Positions 1-11,717 of a stretch of 64,000 nt of DNA are shown here, one piece after another. Origin of the DNA: Psilocybe azurescens. Its lineage: Eukaryota; Basidiomycota; Agaricomycetes; Agaricales; Agrocybaceae. A program made the position numbers and the translations under genes. The stretch is from NCBI GenBank assembly GCA_023853785.1, contig JAJIRX010000640.1, positions 1 to 64,000 of the forward strand, written 5' to 3'. The notes below the pieces were generated by a model that searched no databases, was not told where the DNA came from, and saw only the letters and a list, made by a program, of their open reading frames with translations. Within the stretch, counting starts at the first letter, position 1. Every line of letters starts with the position of its first letter.

Positions 1-271
1 AATTGGTCTGCTGTTTGTTTATCAAAAGGTCCATATATAAGTAATATTCTGTGGGTATTGTATCTTGGAGAGGTTTTTTCAGTTTTTCTGGTTTATATTG
101 CTGGGCTAATGTTTGCTGGGTAGTGATTTTGGTATTTAACCATAGGTTTTCCTTTATTTTATCTCTGTTCGCATCTCCAATATATTGGATGATCAGAGAT
201 TCAATTCTTCTAGTAGGTGAGTGGTTCTGGTTGCTGATACTTGTTTGTTCATCTTTCCTCAATGGTAGTCT
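1..271 (-). pseudogene. Gypsy pol linker downstream of protease (fragment)
   Basis: Read on the minus strand this encodes a linker with LNTKITTQQTLAQQYKP followed by LKKPLQDTIPR, matching INAKTTTSQTLAMEHKN and [11 protein letters not shown] in the protease ORF at 58857-59615. It is the continuation of the protease region at 2995-3435 beyond the inserted element. It has no start of its own, a stop near the insertion edge and is cut by the window edge. Assignment rests on similarity to the other Gypsy copy in this window. Confidence 0.7.
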
Positions 272-280
272 GATTTATTG

Positions 281-2985
281 AGGTCTTTACACGGCCCCAT
301 TTTTTGGTCGGACTCCGGTCGGACTCCGTCGGACTTTCTATATTCAGAATGACAATTTTTGGTCTAGGACAGCTGAAATTTTCCGGTGAGATTCCGGTGA
401 GATTCCGGTGAATGTCCGACGGACTACAAGTCCAACGGACTGTCCAGGCGGACTGTCCACTGGAATAATGCCAAACCAGCAGTCAAAGTCCAATGGAAAC
501 ACCAGACAGGACCAACGGAAGTCCATCAAATCCCACCGGACATGCATGACCAATGAAGTCCAATGGAAGTCCAATGGAAGTCCAACGGAAGTCCAATGGA
601 AGTCCAATGGACAGCAAACAGAGGGTTATTCATATTAGTATTAATAAAAAGAAAATATTAATGGAAAATAAAACTTAGATCAATTAAAGAGTTATCACAC
701 ATGAGAACACGTAGAGATTGTAGAGTCAATAGACTGATATATTTTTCTGAGTGTATGTGGTCCTTATCAACAGAATTCTGTATTTTGTTCAGTCTGCAGG
801 TGAGCGGTCCGATGTGACGCATTCGAAGTCACATGACTCAAATGTAACAACAACGTACACAGCATGTTGATGCCACGTCGGTCCGTTGTTGATTCCAACA
901 CCCACTCTTTTCCTTCCACCACTACCACCGCCTTGTCGGTCAGAGCCGGGCGAAAGCCAACCCAACGCGACAGAGGACGAGAACAACCGCGATGGCCACA
1001 CCGACGAGGGACGACTGCGACAGCAACAATGAGGACGCGGACGAGGACCCGACGAGGACGGCGGCGAGGATGAGGGCGAGGACGGCGAGGCGAGGCGAGG
1101 ACGGCGAGGGGCGAGGGTGAGGCGAGGACGGCGAGGCGAGAGTGAGGGCTAGGACGAGGACCGCGAGGGTGAGGACCGCGAGAATGAGGGCCGCGACGGC
1201 GACGGCGAGGATGGCCAGGCGAGGGCGAGAACGAGGACCGCGAGAACGAGGACCGCGACAGCGACAGCGAGACGGCCAGGGCGAGGACGAGGACTGCGAC
1301 CACGACAGCGAGGGACGGCCAGGGCGAGGACCGCGACCGCGAGAACGAGGACCGCGACCGCGACCGCGAGGACGGCCAGGGCGAGGACCACGACCGCGAG
1401 AACGAGGACCGCGACTGCGACCGCGAGGACGGCCAGGGCGAGGGACGAGGACCACGACCGCGACCGCGAGGACGGCCAGGGCGAGGACGAGGACCGCGAC
1501 CACGACAGCGAGGACAGCCAGGGCGAGGACCGTGACCGTGACCGCGAGGACGGCCAGGGCGAGGACCGCTGACCGCGAGAACGAGGACCGCGAGGACGGC
1601 CAGGGCGAGGACCACGACCGCGAGAACGAGGACGCGACTGCGACCGCGAGGACGGCCAGGGGCGAGGACGAGGACCACGACCGCGACCGCGAGGACGGCC
1701 AGGGCGAGGACGAGGACCGCGACCACGACAGCGAGGACAGCCAGGGCGAGGACCGTGACCGTGACCGCGAGGACGGCCAGGGCGAGGGACCGCGACCGCG
1801 AGAACGAGGACCGCGACCGCGACCACGAGGACGGCCAGGGCGAGACGAGGACCACGACCGCGACCGCGAGGATGGCCAGGGCGAGGATGAGGGCTGCGAC
1901 CGCGACCGCGAGGACGGCCAGGGCGAGGGGCGGGACGTAGGACGGCGAGAACGAGGGCCGCGACGGCGAGGACCGCAACAGCGAGGGCGAGGACCACGAC
2001 CGCGACGGCGAGGACTGCCAGGGGCGAGGGGCGAGGACGAGGACGGCGAGAACGAGGGCCGCGATGGCGAGGATGGCCAGGGCGAGGACGAGGTCTGCGA
2101 CGGCGGCGGACGAGGATGGCGAGAACGAGGCCGCGACCGCGACAGCGAGGACAGCCAGGGCGAGGACGAGGACCGCGGCGAGGGACGTGGACGTGGACGG
2201 CGAGGGCAAGGACGAGGACAACCCACGTTGATAACACGGACGACGACACCACCAATGGTACCCTCCGCCCCCCTTTTTCTGTTCTTTCTATTTTTTGTTT
2301 CTTTTATTATGTTTTTCTTTTTTTACCTGTATATAATCATGTAGTATATAGTTTTTAATATATTATATTACATTGTCACATAAATTTAAGCCAAGATTAA
2401 AGTATTCCAGTTGGAATCCAATTGGATTCCATTCCATGAATTTAAAGTTGGACTTAGTGAAATTCACAAAGTCAGATAATAATGTAGTATATAGTTTTCA
2501 ATATATTATATTACATTGTTACATGAATTAAAGATAAGATTGAAGTATTATCCCAGTGACCTAGCTTCCTTAATATGGCTCCCAAAGCTTCCAAAGAACA
2601 CTGCTACTGTCCCTAACTCCCCTCCCAAGTCTGCAATTAAACCAGTGACAGTCCACTGGACATCCACTGGACATCCACTGGACTCCACTGGACAGAGCAC
2701 TCTTGGATCTGGTCTAATTAAGTGCTGAGAGTCCGGTGGAAGTCCACTGGAAGTCCAACGGAAGTCCAACGGACTGGACAGTCCGGCCAGTCCACCTGTT
2801 TTCTGTCTTGAAGTGACTTGACTGGACTTTGACCGAATTTGGCCGGACTCTGACTGGACTGGTACCGAATTTTGTCAAGTCCAACGGAATCCATTGGACG
2901 TCCAATGGACTGTCCATTGGAATTGGCTGGGTCCGGTGAAAGTCCATTGGAGTCCAACGGAAAATGGGGGCACTGTAAAGTACAC
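281..2985. mobile_element. TIR DNA element 1 carrying a GC-rich minisatellite, inserted in Gypsy A
   Basis: The ends are inverted: CTTTACACGGCCCC at 285 and, read from the other strand, CTTTACAGTGCCCCC ending at 2980. Each is followed by 100-300 bp of short imperfect palindromes of the type GTCCAATGGAAGTCC. An exact 9-bp target duplication GATTTATTG flanks it (272-280 and 2986-2994). The interior holds a 1.2-kb GC-rich minisatellite and an AT-rich stretch at 2270-2550, part of which is present twice (about 2338-2410 and 2481-2550). The right interior is the same sequence, inverted, as in element 3 (17403-19425). No transposase is visible, so it is probably non-autonomous. The 9-bp duplication suggests a Mutator-like mechanism, which is an inference only. 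Confidence 0.8.
1000..2215. repeat. GC-rich minisatellite inside TIR element 1
   Basis: About 1.2 kb built from variants of GAGGACGGCCAGGGCGAGG and GACGAGGACCGCGAC. Depending on frame it reads as Glu/Asp/Gly/Gln-rich, Arg/Thr/Pro-rich or, on the minus strand, Ala/Val/Leu or Ser/Arg/Pro text. All six frames stay open over long runs because the repeat lacks stop codons, so no single frame is favoured as a gene. The purine/pyrimidine strand bias is strong. Confidence 0.85.
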
Positions 2986-2994
2986 GATTTATTG

Positions 2995-3435
2995 TAGATC
3001 CTTGCTGTAATTTCCAAGTTATTTGTCTATTTTGCCAATCAATTCCTGGGTTTTTTCCTGTAGCCAAGAGAATACCAGAGTGATTTTTTTTTCCCCTAGT
3101 CCAGAAACTAGCAATTGTTCTCAATGATTTCAGTTTCTGACCTTCAAGTCCAGGTCTACAAACAACAAGATGGTTTCTTTTTTTATTTGGGGCTCCATCC
3201 ATGTTATAGACTTGGATTGGTTTCTCCAAAGATTGGGTTTTTAATCTGGTTTTTGCACATAATTCTGATCAATGCATTTTCCTCCTGCTCCTGAGTCTAG
3301 AAGTGCAGAGGTTTTGATGATTTGTGAGCCATTCTGTTTTCTTTGCAGGAATGAAACTGGTAAAAGCATAGTTTTATTCTCAATTGTTGCTATAAATACA
3401 GATTGTATCTTCAGATAGGGAGAGACAGATGTCAT
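2995..3435 (-). pseudogene. Gypsy aspartic protease region (copy A)
   Basis: The minus strand encodes ALLDSGAGGKCIDQNY, the retropepsin-like active-site segment (D-S-G), followed after a frame change by EKPIQVYNMDGAPNKK and a segment ending NPGIDWQNRQITWK. The order and wording match the protease ORF of the Gypsy copy at 58857-59615. There are at least two frame changes. The downstream end is the 9-bp target duplication of TIR element 1. It would have released Gag and Pol from the polyprotein in an intact element. Confidence 0.75.
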
Positions 3436-4157
3436 CCTGTTTTTCTGCTTTAAAAATCCTTTTTCTTCTTTTTTCTTCTTTTTCTATTTTGACCATGAGG
3501 TCTGCAAGTTCATCTTTGTCATCTTTGTTCAGCTTCCTAATGTGGGTATGGAGTTCTTTTGGGGTCCATTTCTTGTTTTGTTGTCCCTGGTTTCTGTTCT
3601 GATTTGCTTGTTCTTTCTGGGGGCATTCTCTGGATAGGTGTACTTGTTGCTTGCATCTGAAACAGATGCCTTTCCTGATTAAGTCAGCTTGTTCTTTGGC
3701 TGTCATACATAGCATGTATGTCCATCCTGCTTGGGTCATGGTTCCTGTTATATCTTGGGAATTATTCCATTGTGACATCCTTCTGTGTTCATTTGTTTCT
3801 TTTTTGAAGACTTTGGCTAGTCTATAATTAGTGTTGAACTGTGTTGCTTTCTTGCACCATCTCTGGATCATCCTTGGGAGGTCATCTGAATACATGATTT
3901 TGTTGGCAAGTTGGGGTCTGATGCATTTTTGGAAGAGTGCAATGAGATGGGCATGGTCCAACTCTATTTCTGTCTCTAAATTGGCTTGTCCCACCAATAG
4001 TTTGAATTTGTTGATGACAACTTCTACCTTTTCATTGGGTTCTTGCCTGAGTCATTGTATGTCATTCATGGCTGACCTGGTTTCATCTACAGGTGTGAAT
4101 GCAGTGAGGGATAAAGCTATTCAAATGATTTTTGAAGTTGGACTGTTCCTGGAATAA
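3390..4157 (-). pseudogene. Gypsy Gag with CCHC zinc knuckle (copy A)
   Basis: The open part (3380-3997) starts within the capsid domain (VGQANLETEIELDHAHL) and ends with the zinc knuckle CFRCKQQVHLSREC (C-x2-C-x4-H-x4-C) and a Lys-rich tail. The N-terminal third is only recognisable with stops and frame changes up to about 4157. Gag at 62777-63526 is a close relative and keeps the N-terminus. The protein would form virus-like particles and bind the element RNA. Here it is 5'-truncated and not functional. Confidence 0.75.
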
Positions 4158-4339
4158 CTTGAGACCAATTCAACCAAATAAGTTTAAACTTTACACAGTG
4201 GTAGAGTGTTATGCAATTAACATCTTCCAATTTGTTTTATTATGTAATCTTAATTCCTTCCCACACTATTAATATTTTACTAGCACAAGTCTATTTGAAT
4301 AGTTTTGTCCTTCTCATGTTATAAAACAGTATTCTAATA

Positions 4340-5455
4340 TTCTAGTACTTGATATAGCCTCCTTTTGCCTATAATACAGTCTGAAACTTTCTAGGCATAC
4401 TCTCTATCAGATTTTGACAGACAGAGACTGGAATATCATTCCACTCCTTTTGTACTCTCTCCCACAACTCTGCAATTCCAGATGCTGGCCTATTATACTC
4501 TCCAAGTCTAGTTTTGAGGTGATGCCAAAGGTGTTTAATTGGATTGAGATCTGCTGATTGAGGGCACCACCTCATAACTTCTAACCCACTGTCTTTGAGC
4601 CAGCTCTGGGCCTTCTTGCTCCTTCTTGCTCTTTTGTTTGGGGTCATTATCCTGCTGAAAAAGTATATCTGTAGGCTTTTTCCTGTAATATCTGATTGAT
4701 TTTTGAAGTTCATCATCCAGAATGCTGACAAAAAGATCAGCATCTATCCTCCCATCAATCTTGGTTGCATATCCAGACCCTTCCCAGAACATACAACCCC
4801 AGATCATCAGAGAACCTCCTCCAAACTTGACTGTCCTCTGTACCAGCCTGTCACTCAACCCCTCTTCTGGCTTTTTCCACACCTATTTCTTTGCATGTGA
4901 ACCCAAACAATTAATTTTGGTCTCATCTGACTATATAAATCTCTTCCAGTCCTCTACTGTCCAGTCTTTGTGCACTTCTGCAAAGTCCATTCTAAGCCTC
5001 CTATTTTGGTCTCATCTGACCATATAAATCTCTTCCAGTCCTCCACTGTCCAGTCTTTGTGCACTTCTGCAAAGTCCATTTTAAGCCCCTATATCTTTTG
5101 GAGAGAAAAGGTTTTTTGCTTGGTTACAGCCTTCATCCCAGTGCTCCTGAGTGCTCTTCATATAGTCTTCACAGAAAAAGATGTGTTGGTCATGTCTTGC
5201 AGGATTTTGGCAATCTCAGTGGCATTTTCAGCCTTCTGAGAAGTGATAAGACAAATAGCATATTGGGTATCAGCAGATAAAAGCTTGCATGGATGGCCTC
5301 CAGCAGATTTGGAAAGTGTTGAGCAATGTTTGGAGCAAATATTGGATATAGAACCAACACTTATACCAGTGGTAGTGGAGATAGCATGACTTGAATGGCC
5401 CTTATCAAGCAGTTCAAAAACATGGTTGCATTGAGCAGAAGTGAGTGATCACATA
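4340..5455 (-). pseudogene. Tc1-like transposase, decayed (copy 1)
   Basis: Read on the minus strand, an N-terminal helix-turn-helix part (ELLDKGHSSHAISTTTG) leads into DWTVEDWKRFIWSDETK with the first catalytic Asp, then LFQQDNDPK with the second Asp, and SADLNPIKHLW, where DD34E transposases normally have Glu after NPI. Here that residue is Lys. The C-terminus has SMPRKFQ. Stops, frame changes and an 89-bp tandem duplication break the reading frame. The non-coding stretch at 4165-4340 resembles the terminal block of the related copy at 19.45-19.67 kb. This is a dead DNA transposon next to Gypsy A. Confidence 0.75.
4914..5091. repeat. 89-bp tandem duplication in the Tc1 pseudogene
   Basis: The unit starting ATTTTGGTCTCATCTGAC at 4914 is repeated from 5003 with few differences. 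89 is not a multiple of three, so it breaks the transposase frame. It duplicates the codons around the first catalytic Asp. Confidence 0.85.
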
Positions 5456-6419
5456 AGTGTTTGAGTGAGAATTTAATGTGGGAAGTAGTGTGAACTTGGA
5501 CACAGAGTATACATACACATTTCAAATAAGTCAAATGATTTTATTTGTATTTATTTGCTTTGATTAAACAAAGTCACATGCTTGGCATCTAAGGTTCCCA
5601 CTCTTGGAGTCATATCCGGTGACAGGCAACCATCACATCACACCATCTAGTTTGTATCAGATTCTCTTATTTCCCTTTACTCGTTGTTATTCCTAGGCTC
5701 AATTGTCCACTTTACCAACTATCCATCATAGATAAGACAATGGTATTAGATTAGACTAGATATACATATAATTAACAGAGATATAGATAAGATAAGATCA
5801 AGTAGATAATAAGATTGATATTATCTTGGTCCATTATCTCTCATCAGGTACTGTAGCTGCCAGTCAATCTCATGCTGTGACAGCCTTCATCACAATGCTT
5901 GGCAATGCATTTCCGTCCTTCCTCCCACCATCAAAGCTCAGCACTACCTAATTTGTCATTGCTGTCTACTCATCACCTGGCCCGTGCACCATTTCCCTTG
6001 TTGAAAATCCTTCCCTCTCTGTCACATGTCCCTAAATGAGGTCCGCTCTTTCCACCTCTCTTCCATACCTTCTCCTCATCCCTTCCCACCCCCACACCAA
6101 TGCTCCAGCATCTTTCCTTACACTGTTCGTGCACTGGATGCATTGTAGACATAAATATATCTCTATTGCACAAGCTATGTTCTCTAGTACATATCTATTC
6201 ATAAGTAATGCAGCTACTAACTTACTCACAGTCACTGTCCTCAATCTCAACGTTGGCGGCGCCATGGAGGGTGCCATGAACCATTATTTTCAAGTTATGC
6301 AAGAGGTTCATTTTCACAGGCACAACTCGGCACTTACGTCTACCGCACAGGCAATCTGTCACTGTCAAATTTGACAGACATAGCCTTGCAGAAAATAGCT
6401 ATTCCTGCAATTTTGGTTT
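5456..6419. other. No gene recognised between Tc1 and KDZ remnants
   Basis: AT-rich sequence with a GATA-rich patch near 5730-5820 (repeated AGATAAGAT and related words). Open frames here are short and resemble no family I know. It probably contains the 5' terminal part of the Tc1 element and the 5' side of the KDZ element, but I cannot place either end. Confidence 0.4.
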
Positions 6420-9400
6420 TGAATCAGGATTGTGTGTGAATCTGTCCTTGTGCCTCATCCTCCATGTCTTTCTTACCTTCCTCCCTTGTATCCCTCCTTC
6501 AATGCTCTGTTTTGTTCTCTCCATGCCCTCCAAGAGACACTGCCTATTGAGCAGTGTAACCATTGTATGTGGCACCAGTTTTGGAATTCAACGGTGGCTG
6601 GAGGGCACCCAAAAGTGTGTCAGACTCAACAAGTCAGCCAAAGAGCTTCGCGGCTGAAAAAGCCCAATACTAGGTGCAACTTGCAAGTAAGTAGCATTTG
6701 CTACCACTTTGTCACTTGAATTTACAACTTGCAAGCTCTTAGTTTCCAAGAACATGAAGATCTTATCTGCACCACAGAGAATGACGTCAATATGACTGAT
6801 GAATGGATTGATGAGGAAGATGCTGCCTTCTCGACTGCCTCCAGGAGATGAAGGGTTTTTTCCAGTCATGCTGGGGGTGAAGTTTGATTGCAGGATGTGT
6901 TCCTGGATACTCTTGCTGAACAGTGCGTATTTCATTCCTGTTTCTTATTAGATTTAATATACACTCCATAGAAAACGCAAGGATCATTGGACACACAAGG
7001 GTTGAGTAGAACATCAGGTGCAGACCTGGAGATCCTTGCTGTCCCACCTCGTCGAAGCATTCCTCCAATTTCAATTGTGAGGTCCACCTACAAGAGGTCC
7101 AGAGGACGTTAATCAGGTCCCATGGTCAATTGAAATCATCTCTTTGGAAGGTCGTTACAGATTTCCTTCCTGAGACTGCTACTGACACTTTTGACAGGCC
7201 GAGAAAATCATTCTTTTCATTTATCATCAGATTTGAAATCTGCTGCTGTCACTCTTGTCAAGTCTGGCGTAATTCTGGCATCTCCTGAGCAACCTCAACT
7301 AGGATTTACAATTGAAAGCTTGCGGCTCTACAGACAGTTGCAGCACGTATGTCCCCAATTCAGCCTTAATGTGTTTGCCAAGATGCTGAATTTTTATCAC
7401 ACAGTAAGTTCTCTGAATTTGTTCCTATCTCCTTATTGACTTGTTTAGGTTCCTCATATGCCATACCTTGCCAATCAACTTAGCAACATGTATGACTGTT
7501 ATCTCCAGATCATCTGGGCTGTTGAGAAACCTGTCGGGGCAAATTGAAGCGCGGTGACACCTGGGACACCCAAAATGTCTGTCCTCCATGCCTTTACAAA
7601 GTGGAAGACAAAGTGCCCTTAAAATTCTGCCTCCTGGCCACCATGGATGGCAATAATTCACTGAAGCTCATCGACAGTGCATTCTGCGCTGGCTCAGTTC
7701 ATACTGACACCCGTATTTCCACCTCTCGACGCTGGATCTCACCTGAAGAAGTGGATATATTCAAGAATGAGGTGAAGAAGGCACGTCCATATACATTCGG
7801 GGTATAAAACTTATCTGACTACAAGTATAGGTTTCTCCTCATGCTCAGAAACCATCAACTGACTCTCCTGCACAACCCTTGGTTGTTGGATATCCGCCTT
7901 ATACCCCAGTTCAACTTGTCAGTAGTCCAGAACCTGAAACAGGCAAAACAGCTCACACACCTGCAGGCACAATGCCAGAAGGTGCTCCCTCAGATTCGCG
8001 ACAGACTTGAAGATCTTGATAGTGAACAAGTTGCCTGGCTCAATGTTCTAGAACACGATGAACTGGCTAAATGCACCAACACATGTGTCGACCATTGGAA
8101 GAATGCAGGTCTGGAAGCCTGCAAGAAGATGTATGCATTATTTGCTATTGCGGGGATTTTTTGACTGTCTGCCATCATGGACATGTCCTTGTGATGTGCA
8201 ACATGATTTGGAGTGGCAAACTGTATGTCCATTTTTGGCAGTTTCTTAGTTTTCAAACTCACATCCGCCCATTCAGAATGAAGTATCCCTTGGCCATAGT
8301 CAATCAATTATTTCAAGATTTCAGATCTGACATATGTCTTGCATATGACATTATGTGTGCTTTTGTCACTACCCTCAAAAACAGTAATCTTGGGAGCAAG
8401 ATGGTTGGCCTGAACCTTAGTGGTGTTGTGCCTGCGTTTCATGGTCATGCTCACAACCGATTCTGTCAGATCCATTGGCACCCTGTCTACATTGATGGCA
8501 TGGGTATGGAAGACTTTGAGGAGTGCAAGCACATGTTCACCCATTCTAATGAACTGGCTTCCATTACCTGTCTGGTGACCCCGTATCATCAGCAGTAACA
8601 CATCAACAAACACTTTCACTTTCATGATTTTGACAAGCATGCAGCTTCCAGTAAGTTTTATTTTGTTTTTATACTGGGATCTAGTATCTGATGAAATCAT
8701 ATTAGGAAATTTTATCTACAAAAACTACTGTCAAGCACTCAAGAGGATTGCGATTGATGCCCCACATCTTGCAGAGCTTTCCACCAAGCTGAACGTTGGA
8801 GCCGCGAGATTACAAGGGATATCTCAAGAGTGAACATGAATATCTCGCCGGTTTATGTACAGAGTCTGCAGAAGAGCAGATGAAGGCTGAATATGTGGAG
8901 CTTCTCTTTGACTTAGACTTACTCAGGTCTGTGGAATATTTTTTTCAATCATATCCTTCTTAACTATCGATATGTCAGACAAAAGAGTGATGCTGCAAAA
9001 GCTCGTTTCCACAATTGTGATCATCTCATGATAGAGGAAGGATACATGGGCAAGCAGATTACACAGATTACCACCCAGTATTGCACCACATTCCAGTGCT
9101 GGACTGCTAAGAATGAGGAAGTTCTTCAATATGAAGACGAGCACAACATTCCTATCCAATGGACACCCACTATGCAGGAATATGAGGAGGCATTTGTTAT
9201 TCTTCATGAGCAGAAATATCACAGGGCGCTAGATGATCTGGAACGTTTAGTTGTCCAGCATCTTTTCTAGATGAAGAAGTTGGGGATGAGTGGTGTAGGT
9301 ATGTAGACCAGGCTTCTCCTAGAATCTGATACTAATTGTTGACATCAGGCTACAAGCTTTGTGAAAAGATTGGGAAATCTCTCAAGACCAGGGTGGGTGC

Positions 9401-10038
9401 TATTCAGTCTGCCTTGAAATGGTACAATGAGTCGATGGCTGTGATGGTCCCACCGAGGACTGTGTTGACTTGGGAAACGGTCATCGCTGCCATCAATCTT
9501 GCCGACTTCAACCTGTTACAAGATACACAATGAGATATCCAGAGGCTAGAGTGGGCTCAGCCTGCTAATCATGAAGGGATGATCATGTATTTCCAGATCA
9601 AATGAGCTAAGGAAGAGCTCGTTCGCCTGAACGTGGAAATCTGGCAACTATTAACCTTTCTATACGATGACCATGTCGATCACTACTGTGCCATCTGTGC
9701 CAATCTCAGCATCAATCCTCCTCTTGCTTTTGAGATATCTGCCCGATGGCAGTATCGTAGCAAGATTCATGAACAGATTGTCCAGCACCTTGTGCAGACC
9801 AGTCTACTTTCTGGTTTCAGTGGCACTCTGTTTTATGGGCGACAAAAAGGCCACGATCCATCTCTTAACAAAGATACATATACCCCCTCCTGCATGGGCA
9901 AGGGATATTCTTAGAATTACTGAAGTTGAAGTTGAAGTGGTTGAAGTCAAAGACACGGTTATTCAGGATGCAGGTCTTGATGTCGATATGGACTTGTTTA
10001 TCAATCTTCTAGATAGTATTTTAGTTACTGATAGTTAA
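6420..10038 (+). pseudogene. KDZ (Kyakuja-Dileera-Zisupton) transposase, decayed
   Basis: Several segments in order match KDZ transposases. A KLVKSG-type N-terminal part (7221-7402) is followed, after a probable intron, by VCPPCLYKVEDK and LLATMDGNNSLKLIDS (7578-7680) and RWISPEEVDIFKNEV. Next come LAYDIMCAF (8338-8365), VPAFHGHAHNRFCQIHWHP (about 8428-8484) and GMGMEDFEECKHMF, the conserved core. The C-terminal part runs through KSLKTRVGAIQSALKWYN (9370s) to a segment ending near 9914. Lesions include a T-run frame change at about 8151-8162 and a stop at 8599. Introns near 7403, 7797 and 8650 look genuine. KDZ elements are cut-and-paste DNA transposons common in basidiomycetes. Element ends were not found. 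Confidence 0.8.
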
Positions 10039-10161
10039 TCTAGCTGTAGTTGTTTTATTTCATTGTCTCGCAATAAATTGTACTTTCTCTCCTTCCTGTG
10101 GTTGATTCCTAAGTCATGTAACCTACTGTCTATTATTTATTAGACTTGAAGCAACCTACAG

Positions 10162-10690
10162 CCTGGAGATTGACTTATCTCATGTACATGGAGGTAAAAG
10201 AAGTTGCAGCGATGATGCCAGAGCTGCAGTAAAGCAAAATTATACTAATATTTGAGCATGGCTCATATAAAATTAAAGACACCGCTGAATTTTGCAACAT
10301 TGCGCACTGAGGATATTGTATACAAATACCAATCCTCTAGCCGATTATTGAAACAAGACAAAGCCAATTGCTAACTTACATCCTAGATTAAGTATTACAT
10401 TCTCCAATGCATTTCCTATGTTGGTCTCACATCTTTTAAGATTGACTTATTTTGTATACACGGAGGCAAAGTCATGTCAAAGCAAATCTATACCAGTATT
10501 TGAAGCAGAAATTGTATAGGACACTACTGAATTGTGATCACTGATTTATTTGCAATGTTGGGCATTGAGGACTACACTAATGCCGTCTTTCTAGTCGATT
10601 ATTAAAATATAACAAAGCCAATTGCTAATGTATATTCTAGATTAAATACTTCCTCCTATGCATCTTCCTGCATTGTTTTATGATGTTCAT
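10162..10690. repeat. Two diverged direct copies of a ~270-bp AT-rich unit
   Basis: The stretch from about 10162 (GATTGACTTATCTCATG, GCCGATTATTGAAAC, AAAGCCAATTGCTAA) is repeated from about 10436 (GATTGACTTATTTTG, GTCGATTATTAAAAT, AAAGCCAATTGCTAA) in the same order. It is non-coding and lies downstream of the KDZ pseudogene; it could be element-terminal sequence. Confidence 0.7.
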
Positions 10691-11427
10691 GTCTCACAGA
10701 GAGCACTACAGTGAGTGTGAATAGATGAAAGGTCATTTTGACCCAAAAAAATAAGTTAGAATCATTCTGAAGAGAAAAATGGGCGGATTTCAGGATCTTC
10801 AATTCTTTTTTTTACAAGTTCACTTATGGTTGAGTAATATGGGATTCAGCACGTGGGAACCTGGCTGGAAATTCACGTTCATAGATGTATTTTGGCAATC
10901 AAAGATGTCTATGGGGTTCCAGTTTTAGAATAACTAGGAAATATTTTTAATACACATCTAAGTAAAGTCCTTGCTAAGAATCTTACCTTTTAACCTGAAG
11001 ACACTAGTGTTAAAGATCAAGCAGTTTGTCATCTTTCATTAAGAGAAACTCAATGCGTAAGACAAGTTCTCGAAGAAACAGTTGTTTAAATTGTTTTAGA
11101 AACCTATTCTAATAATTTAACTATACTCAAAACTATGTAGCAATAGGTCTGTAATGCTTTACACCTGGAGCAATGCCGGCCCTCTATGAAACATCAAGGC
11201 ATTTTTGAGATCTTTTAGCACACTAGGTAGGAGGGTAAACCTTCTATAAATTAATCAAAACGACATGAAAGATTCTTAGATACATGTATATTTTTTTTTG
11301 AGGCCACGGATGTAAGAGTGCCCACACAGCAGAGAGTTCAAAATTGAGCAATCAGTCAACTGGACATTATCCTAATTCAGCAATACCCCATCCTTTTTCA
11401 TCTAACCGATCTCAACCTGATCTCTCA
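10691..11427. other. AT-rich non-coding stretch
   Basis: I see no gene, repeat or structured element here. Open frames are short and interrupted. Confidence 0.4.
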
Positions 11428-11717
11428 CCATGTCCCTAACTCTAATTCAGCAGCGTCAAAGACCCTGCACCCGCGAATTGAACACATAAAGGTGAGTGAA
11501 AATGCATTGATATTCCCAGTTCTCAAAGCCATCGGAACCATGAAACAGGCCACGCCACCCAACTCTGGGGAGGAACCACTTGATTGGAGTGCTCTCCATT
11601 TTCACCCTCTTGGGCTGTTTGGCCTGCGTCATCAACTTGGGAGCCTGACTGCTTCCATCTTCAACACTTTTGTGCTCGCTTTGATTCTGCAGATTTGGCC
11701 TGGTTTGCGGCTGGTCT
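11428..11717 (+). other. Possible gene fragment with one intron, cut by TIR element 2
   Basis: An ATG in CACCATGTCCC at about 11428 is followed by 19 codons and then TAA. A possible intron GTGAGTGAAA...CCCAG (about 11492-11520) precedes an open segment reading SGEEPLDWSALHFHPLG that continues to the edge of element 2. The open segment is of ordinary composition and better than chance, but I recognise no family. The piece beyond the element is Copia sequence and does not continue it. Confidence 0.3.

Larger units (their letters stand above)
1..4160 (-). mobile_element. Ty3/Gypsy retrotransposon remnant (copy A), split by a DNA element
   Basis: Minus-strand gag and protease/early pol segments of one Gypsy element. 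Gag lies at about 3.39-4.16 kb, the protease at 3.0-3.44 kb, and the downstream pol linker resumes at 1-271. The two halves rejoin when the element at 281-2985 and one copy of the 9-bp duplication GATTTATTG are removed. The linker text at 1-271 reads like the same region of the Gypsy copy at 58.9 kb. The same family recurs at 62.5-64 kb on the plus strand. No LTR was found in this window for this copy; it runs off the left edge and is cut off near 4.16 kb, where Tc1-like sequence begins. Confidence 0.8.

Noticed and set aside
767..2344. Several long open frames (up to 484 codons) on both strands over the GC-rich array
   Set aside because: They exist because the repeat lacks stop codons in all frames. 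Composition is extreme, frames overlap fully, and no start, intron or domain supports one of them.
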